From: Enterococcus sp. RIT-PI-f | Lineage (GTDB): Bacteria; Bacillota; Bacilli; Lactobacillales; Enterococcaceae | Assembly (NCBI RefSeq): GCF_001297065.1 | Contig: NZ_LHOX01000004.1 | Location: forward strand, 1-64,000 | DNA length: 64,000 nucleotides | Direction of reading: 5' to 3' | In this document: positions 9,239-16,442 of the stretch, one piece after another | Position numbering within the stretch: position 1 is the first letter of the stretch | How the letters are laid out: the number at the start of each line of letters is the position of its first letter | Program-made: the position numbers and the translations under genes | The notes under the pieces: model-generated | Databases searched by the model: none | What the model saw: only the letters and a program-made list of their open reading frames with translations | What the model was told of the DNA's origin: nothing

Positions 9239-10179
9239 AAGTAAAAGTGGGGAGTTTGTTCCTTTTGAGCCTATGTGCAGTCCTTGCTTATTTAACCTAT
9301 AACACATATGGCAACTGGTCTTTTGCTTTCGCGTTACGGGGCAGACGCTTGCTGGCCTTTGGACTTGTAGCGATCGCTAGTTCATTCAGTACGTTTGCGT
9401 TGCAGACGATGACGCAAAACCGTTATTTGACCCCTGGCATTCTAGGATTAGATCAATTATATGTTCTGATCCAGACCCTGTCGTTTTTCTTGGTAGGGGG
9501 CATTCAAATACTCAGTCAGGAAACGACAACGATGTTTTTGTTGTCAATCTTGGCCACAGCGCTCTTGGGCTGTCTGCTGATTGGATTTTTTTATCAGAAT
9601 AAAGGCCATCATTTGTTTTTATTATTGATGGCGGGCATGATCTGCGGCACGATGTTCAGCAGTTATAGTACTTTTTTGCAAGTCTTGATGGACCCAAATG
9701 AATACGATATGCTTCAAGGCCGGTTGTTTGCCAGCTTTAATCACATTCATACACAGCATTTGCTATGGGCAGCCGGCATCATCTTACTGGGCAGTCTTTG
9801 TCTGGTCTTTTTGATTCCTGAACTGAATGTCCTTCATTTAGGCAGTCGACAATCTGTGAGCTTGGGGATACCAGTACCTTTCGTGCATCGCTTGCTGTTG
9901 TTTTTGATTGCTCTGCTCACCGGAACCGCCTCAGCATTGGTTGGTCCGACCGTCTTTTTAGGATTCGTGGTCGTGACCATCACTTATCAAGTCATACCAA
10001 CTTTTCGCCACGGATGGCTTTTTCTTGGCGGCACGCTAATCGCCTTTTTGTTGCTGGTCTTTGGGCAATTTTTTGTAGAACAAGTCTTTGGTTGGACGAT
10101 CACAGTCAATACTGTGATCCAATTTTTAGGCGGTCTGTTCTTTATATCGAAATTGATTCTGGAAAGGAAAAAAGGATGA
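9235..10179 (+). CDS. Siderophore ABC importer permease 2 (FecCD family)
   Basis: This is the second membrane subunit, 314 residues with about nine hydrophobic segments, of the YclO/FatC type. It shows the family's RGRRLLAFGLVAIAS region near residue 35 and GPTVFLGFVVVTITYQ towards the C-terminus. ATG 9235 overlaps the preceding TGA and has GGAGGC upstream. Its own stop overlaps the ATPase start. It forms the heterodimeric channel with permease 1. Confidence 0.88.
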   Translation: MKVKVGSLFLLSLCAVLAYLTYNTYGNWSFAFALRGRRLLAFGLVAIASSFSTFALQTMTQNRYLTPGILGLDQLYVLIQTLSFFLVGGIQILSQETTTMFLLSILATALLGCLLIGFFYQNKGHHLFLLLMAGMICGTMFSSYSTFLQVLMDPNEYDMLQGRLFASFNHIHTQHLLWAAGIILLGSLCLVFLIPELNVLHLGSRQSVSLGIPVPFVHRLLLFLIALLTGTASALVGPTVFLGFVVVTITYQVIPTFRHGWLFLGGTLIAFLLLVFGQFFVEQVFGWTITVNTVIQFLGGLFFISKLILERKKG

Positions 10180-10934
10180 TCGAAACAGTAAATCTCCATC
10201 AATCATATGGGAAAACGCCAATCATCAAAGCCTGTGATCTGACATTGCCAGAAGGACAGCTGATTGCCTTGATTGGACCCAATGGTGCCGGCAAAAGCAC
10301 CTTGCTATCTCTGCTTAGCCGCGTGCTAAATGAACGGACAGGCGCCATTTATCTGGACGGCAGAGAGTTAAAACAATGGCCCGGGAAAGAATTGGCGCGA
10401 AAGTTGGCCTATCTGCAGCAGAGCAATCAATATGGTGTGCACTTGACCGTTGAAGAACTCGTGGCTTTTGGCCGTTATCCTTATAACCGCGGACGCCAAA
10501 CCGTTGCAGATGAACAGATCATTGCTTCAGCAATCCACAAAGTGGGACTGGCAGATTTCAAAGAGCGGTCGATCCATGCGCTATCCGGCGGACAATTGCA
10601 ACGGGTCTACTTGGCGATGGTTTTAGCGCAGGAAACCGATTATATCTTGCTAGACGAGCCTTTGAACAATTTAGACTTAAAACATGCGACCCAGCTCATG
10701 AATCATTTGACCGAGTTGGTGCAATCAGAAAAGAAAACGGTGGTGATCGTGTTACACGACATCAATTATGCGGCACGCTATGCAGACTATATCGTTGCCA
10801 TGAAAGACGGCCAAGTCTTGCGTGCTGGCAGCACAAAAGAGATCATCCAAGAATCTCTGTTGTCTGAATTATATGAATTACCTATCAAATTGGTACCGGT
10901 GGAGGGCAGTTATTTTTGCTACCCCTTCACATAA
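10176..10934 (+). CDS. Siderophore ABC importer ATPase
   Basis: The 252-residue ATPase carries Walker A (GPNGAGKST, about residues 33-41), the Q-loop region, the signature motif LSGGQLQRV, Walker B (YILLDEP) and the switch histidine in VIVLHDINYA. It belongs to the FepC/YclP group energising iron-siderophore import. ATG 10176 shares bases with the preceding TGA; the frame is open further upstream, but those residues do not belong to the family fold. Confidence 0.92.
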   Translation: MIETVNLHQSYGKTPIIKACDLTLPEGQLIALIGPNGAGKSTLLSLLSRVLNERTGAIYLDGRELKQWPGKELARKLAYLQQSNQYGVHLTVEELVAFGRYPYNRGRQTVADEQIIASAIHKVGLADFKERSIHALSGGQLQRVYLAMVLAQETDYILLDEPLNNLDLKHATQLMNHLTELVQSEKKTVVIVLHDINYAARYADYIVAMKDGQVLRAGSTKEIIQESLLSELYELPIKLVPVEGSYFCYPFT

Positions 10935-10954
10935 AAAAATTTTAGGAGGATACA

Positions 10955-11935
10955 ATGAAGAAAATAGTTATAGGCGTAATCACGATCGGGATGTTTTTGG
11001 GGTTGGCTGCTTGCGGAAGCAGTACAACACAAGAAGAGAGTCAAACAGCAGCATCAACAGCTGCACAATCAGAGGTGTCTACGGAAGACGACACACCTAC
11101 TGACATCGAAGTGACAGACAGCAATGGCAAGGTGACTGTACCCTATCAGCCAGAAAAAGTCGTGGTTTTCGATAACAGTGCTTTAGATACCATGAATGTG
11201 CTGGGCGTCGGTGATCGAGTGGTGGGTGCTGCTACCAGCAATTTGCCCGCGTATCTATCTGCATTTGAAACGGTGGAATCCGCAGGCGGCATCAAAGAAC
11301 CTGATTTAGAAAAAATCAATCAGCTGCAGCCGGACTTGATCATCATTTCTGGCCGTCAAAGAGACTATCAAGACGAGTTAGCGGCGATTGCACCAACGAT
11401 CTTTCTCTCTGTGGACAATGATGATACTTGGACTTCGATCGAAAGCAATATCCAAACACTGGCAGAAATCTTTGGCAAAGAAGAAGAAGCGCAGCGTCAG
11501 ATGGCTGATTTGCAAAGCCAAATCGACACCTTGCATGCCAGTGCCGAAGAAAGCGAGTTAACGGCGCTTATCGTGATGGTCAATGAAGGCAATTTGTCTG
11601 CATTTGGTCCAGGTTCTCGTTATAGTATTTTGTATGATACTTTCGGCTTCATTCCAGTGGATGATACGTTGGAGGCATCAACCCATGGAGAAAGCATCTC
11701 GTATGAATTTTTGTTAGAAAAAAATCCAGATCTGATTTTTGTTGTGGACCGCACGCAAGCAATTGGCGGCGAGGAATCGCAATCTGCTTTTATCAGTAAC
11801 GAGATCGTGCAAGAAACGACTGCTGGTCAAAATGATCATATCATTGAGTTGGATGCGGCGGTTTGGTATTTAGCAGGATCAGGGATCGAATCAATTGAAC
11901 GAATGCTGGCGGATGTCCAACCAGCTGTTGAATAA
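10955..11935 (+). CDS. Siderophore-binding lipoprotein (YclQ/FatB/CeuE-like)
   Basis: The 326-residue protein has a lipoprotein signal with lipobox LAAC (Cys20), a Ser/Thr/Gln/Glu-rich linker (about 21-48) and a class III binding-protein domain. The stretch EKVVVFDNSALDTMNVLG resembles YclQ, FatB and CeuE, which bind catecholate or petrobactin-type siderophores. It lies 20 bp behind the ATPase gene with AGGAGG upstream and ends the operon. Since no siderophore synthesis genes are in view, uptake of foreign siderophores is likely. Confidence 0.88.
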   Translation: MKKIVIGVITIGMFLGLAACGSSTTQEESQTAASTAAQSEVSTEDDTPTDIEVTDSNGKVTVPYQPEKVVVFDNSALDTMNVLGVGDRVVGAATSNLPAYLSAFETVESAGGIKEPDLEKINQLQPDLIIISGRQRDYQDELAAIAPTIFLSVDNDDTWTSIESNIQTLAEIFGKEEEAQRQMADLQSQIDTLHASAEESELTALIVMVNEGNLSAFGPGSRYSILYDTFGFIPVDDTLEASTHGESISYEFLLEKNPDLIFVVDRTQAIGGEESQSAFISNEIVQETTAGQNDHIIELDAAVWYLAGSGIESIERMLADVQPAVE

Positions 11936-11950
11936 GTAAATCAAAGCAAA

Positions 11951-11981
11951 AAGAAGTGATGACAGGTCACTTCTTTTTTTT
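11951..11981 (+). terminator. Rho-independent terminator
   Basis: AAGAAGTGA (11951-11959) pairs with TCACTTCTT (11967-11975) and runs into a T tract. It ends the iron-uptake operon. Confidence 0.88.
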
Positions 11982-12031
11982 GTATTCAAGTAAGACCTTA
12001 GACCGATATTGGTAAATTTTAGCAAGTTTAC

Positions 12032-12071
12032 TTTACCTGTCGTAGTAATTGTTTTATAATTAGTACGACAG
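12032..12071 (+). promoter_or_regulatory. Promoter with PadR-type palindromic operator
   Basis: The -35 TTTACC (12032-12037) and -10 TATAAT (12055-12060) are separated by 17 bp. A 14-bp inverted repeat, CTGTCGTAGTAATT (12037-12050) and AATTAGTACGACAG (12058-12071), with one mismatch, covers the spacer and the -10. The position suggests autorepression by the PadR protein encoded just downstream. Confidence 0.8.
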
Positions 12072-12095
12072 ATGCAGTAATTGAGGAGGGATCGT

Positions 12096-12428
12096 ATGAT
12101 TTCGAGTGACGGGATTCGGGGATACAATGATGCGATCATTCTATCTATTCTTGCAAAAGAAGATTCATATGGCTATGCGATTTCTAAACAGATCCGAGAA
12201 GGAACAGATGGCGTCTATGTCATCAAAGAAACCACGCTATACTCTGCCTTTACCCGCTTGGAAAAGCAAGGCCTGATCCGTTCATATCCAGGTGAAGTGA
12301 CCCATGGCAAGAAAAGGACCTATTATCAGATCACGGCCGCAGGCAAGCAGTTATTGAAAGAGAAACGAACAGAATGGCAACAGACCAAAATCGTCGTTGA
12401 CCAGTTCTTACAAGGAGGAGCAAAATGA
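12096..12428 (+). CDS. PadR-family transcriptional repressor
   Basis: This 110-residue winged-helix protein has the PadR pattern: ILSILAKEDSYGYAISKQI near the N-terminus and the wing region TLYSAFTRLEKQGLIRSY followed by GKKRTYYQITAAGKQLL. ATG 12096 is preceded by GAGGAGGG. It overlaps the next gene by 4 nt. PadR genes are commonly coupled to a membrane protein with an N-terminal DUF1700-like domain, as here, and often respond to cell-envelope stress or antimicrobials. Confidence 0.9.
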   Translation: MISSDGIRGYNDAIILSILAKEDSYGYAISKQIREGTDGVYVIKETTLYSAFTRLEKQGLIRSYPGEVTHGKKRTYYQITAAGKQLLKEKRTEWQQTKIVVDQFLQGGAK

Positions 12429-13390
12429 AAACCATACATGACTATTTAGACAGTTTATTCTTGAACGTGCCAATCACACCTGAAACGAGAAAAGCCAAAG
12501 AAGATTTATCCGCGATCATGGAGGACCATTACCATGAATTGATCAGTCAAGGAAAAAGCGAACATGAAGCGATCGGTGCAGTCATCAGCGAATTTGGCTC
12601 TGTGGATGAACTCTTACAGGCATTGGACATTTCATCTGAAGCATCTCAGGAGGATGAGGACTGGGAAGATGCTCTCAGCGAAGAAGAATCTTTTGATTAT
12701 TGGCAGACAGTACGCTATTTTGCATTATACGTCTCAACAGGCATTGGTCTATGTATTGCCTCCCTTGCTATTATGTCATTTTTGTTAGGGCAAGGCTCTG
12801 GCGCTTTGGGGGTCTTGATGATGTTGGTTTTTGGCGCACTCGGTGTAGGGTTCATCCTATCTGCTGCTTTAAAATATGCAGCGAGTCGCAAGAAAATGGA
12901 TGATCGCTTTATCTCAAAAACGATCAAGCACATTGCACGGCAGCAATTGGAAGACTACGAAAAAAGTTTTCGGATTGGTTTGGTCTTGGGGATCGGTTTG
13001 TGTATTTTCTCTTTGGCCCCTGTCTTGATGAGTAGTATCTTTTATTATGATATGCCTTTTGGTGTTGCGCTATTTTTATTGATGGTGGCTGTCGGGGTCT
13101 TCTTCATTGTTTACGTCAGTGTGATTCGCTCAGGTTATGCAAAATTAGTCAATGAAACCTATTTTATTCGAGATGAAGATCATCCAGGCACAAGAGCAAC
13201 CAAGCATAAATACGGGGATGCAGCAGGGAAAGTTGTTTTCTTTCATACGGTCTATTGGCCAGTGATTTTGGTGGTATATTTTATGTGGTCATTTGTATTT
13301 CATGCTTGGGCCTGTTCTTGGCTGATTTTCGTTGTAGGGGGCATTTTACAAGATTTCTTTTTGGCGCAAGTGAATCGAAAACGCAACTAA
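12425..13390 (+). CDS. PadR-associated membrane protein
   Basis: The 321-residue protein starts with a soluble helical domain (about 1-75) of the permease-prefix/DUF1700 kind, then an acidic linker, then two blocks of hydrophobic segments (about 95-155 and 185-225) and a last hairpin near 275-310. No catalytic motif is visible. It is translationally coupled to the PadR regulator (ATGA overlap, AAGGAGGAG upstream). By analogy it probably acts in envelope stress response; the activity is unknown. Confidence 0.8.
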   Translation: MKTIHDYLDSLFLNVPITPETRKAKEDLSAIMEDHYHELISQGKSEHEAIGAVISEFGSVDELLQALDISSEASQEDEDWEDALSEEESFDYWQTVRYFALYVSTGIGLCIASLAIMSFLLGQGSGALGVLMMLVFGALGVGFILSAALKYAASRKKMDDRFISKTIKHIARQQLEDYEKSFRIGLVLGIGLCIFSLAPVLMSSIFYYDMPFGVALFLLMVAVGVFFIVYVSVIRSGYAKLVNETYFIRDEDHPGTRATKHKYGDAAGKVVFFHTVYWPVILVVYFMWSFVFHAWACSWLIFVVGGILQDFFLAQVNRKRN

Positions 13391-13419
13391 AGAAACATCC
13401 TTTTGGCAAGCAAGGTTTC

Positions 13420-13448
13420 TTTACATCTCGTGATAGCAGGTTTATAAT
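13420..13448 (+). promoter_or_regulatory. Sigma-A-type promoter
   Basis: TTTACA (13420-13425) and TATAAT (13443-13448) with a 17-bp spacer precede the small gene at 13518. The -35 overlaps the right arm of a weak hairpin (AAAGAAAC 13389-13396 with GTTTCTTT 13415-13422) that may terminate the PadR operon. Confidence 0.7.
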
Positions 13449-13517
13449 CACAGTGTACATGAGAATGGTCAAGCATTTTGATCCGCTCGTGGGAAACAAG
13501 GAAAGAGGCAAAAAATC

Positions 13518-13727
13518 ATGTTAGAGATACACTATGTAAAAAATGGCAGTAAAGAAACCGCCCAATATGAGGATGCCAAAGCATTTTTGGCCAGTCAATA
13601 TTTAGAGGTCCCACCATTTCAAGATCATTATCTAGTGGAAGAAGCTCGTCTGGATGGTACGGTTTTAGAATTACCAGAGGCGACGATTGGTGGATTGTTC
13701 CATTTCTTAACGACGCAAACTAAATAA
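13518..13727 (+). CDS. Small conserved-looking protein (possibly DUF4649)
   Basis: This 69-residue soluble protein, acidic overall, has alternating hydrophobic positions consistent with a small alpha/beta fold (MLEIHYVKNGSKETAQY at the start). It may belong to the DUF4649 family seen in Enterococcus and Streptococcus, but I am not sure. It has its own promoter and terminator, and the ATG follows GAAAGAGG. The function is unknown. Confidence 0.75.
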   Translation: MLEIHYVKNGSKETAQYEDAKAFLASQYLEVPPFQDHYLVEEARLDGTVLELPEATIGGLFHFLTTQTK

Positions 13728-13733
13728 ATAGAT

Positions 13734-13771
13734 GATCCGTTTCCGAAAAATAAGGAAGCGGGTCTTTTTTG
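13734..13771 (+). terminator. Rho-independent terminator
   Basis: GATCCGTTTCC (13734-13744) pairs with GGAAGCGGGTC (13754-13764) with two G-T pairs, followed by TTTTTT. Confidence 0.82.
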
Positions 13772-13932
13772 TAATTGAGAATCAAGATGGTAAATGAGAA
13801 TGCAGAGAAGATTAAAATAACGTCCTTAATAAAGGTCAGTCAAAAATCATATAATATTTTTCAGGAGAGTAAAAGGAAAATGCTTATTTATGAGGAGAAA
13901 ATAATTTAAATAAAGGAATTCTGCGAGAACTA

Positions 13933-13961
13933 TTGCAATTTTCGGTGAATTAGTCTAATAA
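13933..13961 (+). promoter_or_regulatory. ahpCF promoter
   Basis: TTGCAA (13933-13938) and TAATAA (13956-13961) are separated by 17 bp. Just downstream (about 13971-13990) an AT-rich imperfect palindrome, ATTATTCTCAAATAAT, lies where a peroxide-responsive repressor such as PerR could act, but the match to the PerR consensus is poor. The rest of 13772-14008 is AT-rich with no gene. Confidence 0.55.
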
Positions 13962-14008
13962 TTAATAGAGATTATTCTCAAATAATAATTCTAATTGGAG
14001 GAAATGTA

Positions 14009-14572
14009 ATGTCATTAATTGGAAAAGAAATTGGTTCATTCGAAGCGCAAGCTTATCACGAAGGTAAATTTATCGATGTTTCATCTGAAGATTTCAAAGG
14101 GAAATGGAATGTTGTCTGCTTCTACCCAGCGGATTTCTCTTTTGTATGTCCAACAGAATTGGAAGACTTGCAAGATCAATATCATGCATTGAAAGAATTG
14201 GGTACTGAAGTTTACTCAGTTTCAACTGATACCCATTATGTCCATAAAGCGTGGCATGATCATTCTGACGCAATCAACAAAATCGAATACATCATGATCG
14301 CAGATCCTTCTCATGTGATCTCAGAGATCTTTGATGTGCTGGATGAAGCTTCTGGCTTGTCACAACGGGGCACGTTCATTATCGATCCTGATGGTGTCGT
14401 TCAAACAGTGGAAATCAATGCTGATGGGATTGGCCGCGATGCAAGCGGATTGATCGATAAGATCCGTGCAGCGCAATATGTACGCACCCATCCAGGGGAA
14501 GTATGTCCAGCCAAGTGGAAAGAAGGCGAAGATACACTTACACCTAGTTTGGACCTAGTAGGGAAAATATAG
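14009..14572 (+). CDS. ahpC: Alkyl hydroperoxide reductase peroxiredoxin subunit
   Basis: The 187-residue typical 2-Cys peroxiredoxin has the peroxidatic Cys47 in [12 protein letters not shown] and the resolving cysteine near 166 in [10 protein letters not shown], matching AhpC of other Firmicutes in length and motifs. It reduces H2O2 and organic hydroperoxides in the cytoplasm and is recycled by AhpF encoded 9 bp downstream. The ATG follows TGGAGGAAA. Confidence 0.97.
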   Translation: MSLIGKEIGSFEAQAYHEGKFIDVSSEDFKGKWNVVCFYPADFSFVCPTELEDLQDQYHALKELGTEVYSVSTDTHYVHKAWHDHSDAINKIEYIMIADPSHVISEIFDVLDEASGLSQRGTFIIDPDGVVQTVEINADGIGRDASGLIDKIRAAQYVRTHPGEVCPAKWKEGEDTLTPSLDLVGKI

Positions 14573-14581
14573 GAGGCACAC

Positions 14582-16111
14582 ATGGGATTAGATAAAGGGA
14601 TCAAAGATCAATTAACTCAATATTTGGCGATGCTAGAAGCGGATGTTGTCTTTACAGCTTCGTTAGGCGCAGATGAAGGCTCGGCAAAAGTACGGGATTT
14701 TTTAACTGAAATCGCTGAAATGTCGCCAAAAATCTCGATGCAAGAACAAAGTTTGGAACGGACACCGAGTTTTTCCATCGAACAACCAGGAAAGACCAGT
14801 GGCATCGTTTTTGCTGGATTACCTCTTGGGCATGAATTCACATCATTTATTCTGGCATTGCTGCAAGTCAGCGGTCGTCCGCCGAAAATTGATGCGGCAT
14901 TGCAAAAGCGGATCAAAGCCATTGATCGGCCGCTTTACTTTGAAACCTATGTTAGTTTGACTTGTCATAACTGTCCGGATGTTGTACAAGCATTGAATAT
15001 CATGGCCGTCTTGAATCCGAATATTCGTCATACAATGATCGAAGGCGGTATGTTCAAAGATGAAATCGATCAAAAGAAAATCATGGCTGTACCAACGGTC
15101 TTTTTAGACAATGAAGAATTTGCCAGCGGTCGCCAAACGATTGAACAATTATTAGAAAAAGCAGCTGGGCCAACCAGTAAAGAAGCCTTTACGGATAAAG
15201 AAGTATTTGATGTCCTTGTGGTCGGTGGCGGACCTGCTGGTGGAAGTGCAGCGGTATATGCAGCGCGTAAAGGAATCAAAACCGGTATGGTGGCTGAAAC
15301 TTTCGGCGGACAGGTGATGGAAACACTTGGGATCGAAAATATGATCGGCACCTTGTATACCGAAGGACCTAAATTGATGCGTCAAGTGGAAGACCATGTC
15401 AATGAGTATCAAGTCGATGTGATGAAAGGCCAGCGTGCCAAAGATATCCGCCGCAATGAATTTGTTGAAGTAGAATTAGAAAATGGTGCTGTTTTACAAA
15501 CCAAAACAGCCATCTTGGCCACAGGTGCCCGTTGGCGCAATATCAATGTACCAGGTGAGAAAGAATTCAAAAACAAAGGGGTCGCTTACTGCCCTCATTG
15601 CGATGGCCCACTATTTGCTGGAAAAGAAGTAGCAGTCATCGGCGGCGGAAACTCCGGTATTGAAGCAGCGATCGACTTAGCAGGGATGGCAAAGCATGTC
15701 TATGTATTGGAATTCTTGCCAGAGTTGAAAGCTGATTTGGTCTTGCAAAAGAGATTGCAGACATTAGACAACGTCACTGTTATTACAAACGCGGCAACCA
15801 AAGAAATCACTGGATCAGATCACGTAGAGCAGTTGACTTATACGGATCGTGCGTCAAACGGTGAATTCACATTGGCTGTTGAAGGGGTCTTTATCTTGAT
15901 TGGCTTGATGCCCAATACAGAATGGTTGCAAGACCGGATCGTCTTGAATCAGCGGAATGAAATTGTTGTCGACAAACAAGGCGCCACCAACATTGAAGGG
16001 GTTTTTGCTGCCGGTGATTGTACAGATAGTGCCTACAAGCAAATCATTATTTCAATGGGATCTGGTGCCACTGCAGCATTAGGTGCTTTCGATCATTTGA
16101 TTCGCTCGTAA
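14582..16111 (+). CDS. ahpF: Alkyl hydroperoxide reductase flavoprotein subunit
   Basis: The 509-residue protein has the AhpF layout: an N-terminal double thioredoxin-like domain with the CHNC redox pair (TCHNCPDVVQ, about residue 122), then a thioredoxin-reductase-like part with FAD motif VVGGGPAGGSAAVYAARKG, the catalytic CPHC pair (YCPHCDGPLF) and NADH motif VIGGGNSGIEAAI. It passes electrons from NADH to AhpC. GGAGGCACACATG gives a clear start. A bidirectional-looking terminator follows. Confidence 0.97.
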   Translation: MGLDKGIKDQLTQYLAMLEADVVFTASLGADEGSAKVRDFLTEIAEMSPKISMQEQSLERTPSFSIEQPGKTSGIVFAGLPLGHEFTSFILALLQVSGRPPKIDAALQKRIKAIDRPLYFETYVSLTCHNCPDVVQALNIMAVLNPNIRHTMIEGGMFKDEIDQKKIMAVPTVFLDNEEFASGRQTIEQLLEKAAGPTSKEAFTDKEVFDVLVVGGGPAGGSAAVYAARKGIKTGMVAETFGGQVMETLGIENMIGTLYTEGPKLMRQVEDHVNEYQVDVMKGQRAKDIRRNEFVEVELENGAVLQTKTAILATGARWRNINVPGEKEFKNKGVAYCPHCDGPLFAGKEVAVIGGGNSGIEAAIDLAGMAKHVYVLEFLPELKADLVLQKRLQTLDNVTVITNAATKEITGSDHVEQLTYTDRASNGEFTLAVEGVFILIGLMPNTEWLQDRIVLNQRNEIVVDKQGATNIEGVFAAGDCTDSAYKQIIISMGSGATAALGAFDHLIRS

Positions 16112-16126
16112 GCCAACTTATTTGAT

Positions 16127-16160
16127 AAAAACACCAAAGTGATCTGACTTTGGTGTTTTT
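16127..16160 (+). terminator. Rho-independent terminator
   Basis: A 14-bp perfect stem, AAAAACACCAAAGT (16127-16140) with ACTTTGGTGTTTTT (16147-16160), around a 6-nt loop ends ahpCF. Confidence 0.92.
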
Positions 16161-16183
16161 GATTTGCAGGTCCAAGCCAAATG

Positions 16184-16213
16184 TTGACAAGTGTCAGTGG
16201 TTTCGTTTACAAT
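16184..16213 (+). promoter_or_regulatory. Promoter of the candidate structured RNA
   Basis: A perfect -35 TTGACA (16184-16189) and -10 TACAAT (16208-16213) are 18 bp apart. Transcription would begin near 16220, about 220 nt before the MutS-like gene. Confidence 0.75.
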
Positions 16214-16219
16214 CAATAA

Positions 16220-16385
16220 AACACGTTCAAAAAGCGAAAGAGGTATGTTATGAGTGTCTACGGTATCTAATCAGACAATTTAAACAAATAAACGAAATAA
16301 AGTATGTTTATTTGTTGTGCCTGCAGATACCGATACAAATCGTTATTGATGAAACAGGTGATGGGGAACTATCGCTTTTTTTGTA
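16220..16385 (+). ncRNA. Candidate rod-shaped structured RNA, 6S-like
   Basis: About 165 nt fold by eye into one long rod. A closing stem pairs AAAAAGCGA (16229-16237) with TCGCTTTTT (16372-16380); a middle stem pairs CGGTATCT (16261-16268) with AGATACCG (16325-16332), extended by TGT/ACA; an apical stem pairs AACAAATAAAC (16283-16293) with GTTTATTTGTT (16306-16316). A large asymmetric bubble lies between closing and middle stems, and the RNA ends in a T run. This architecture, with its own promoter, is that of 6S RNA, which binds RNA polymerase. It could instead be the structured 5' leader of the MutS-like gene. No good protein-coding frame is present. Confidence 0.45.
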
Positions 16386-16442
16386 CACTTTTTTGGACGC
16401 AGAGATGTTCGGATTCTGCAGGCACCAGAAAGGACAACCGAC

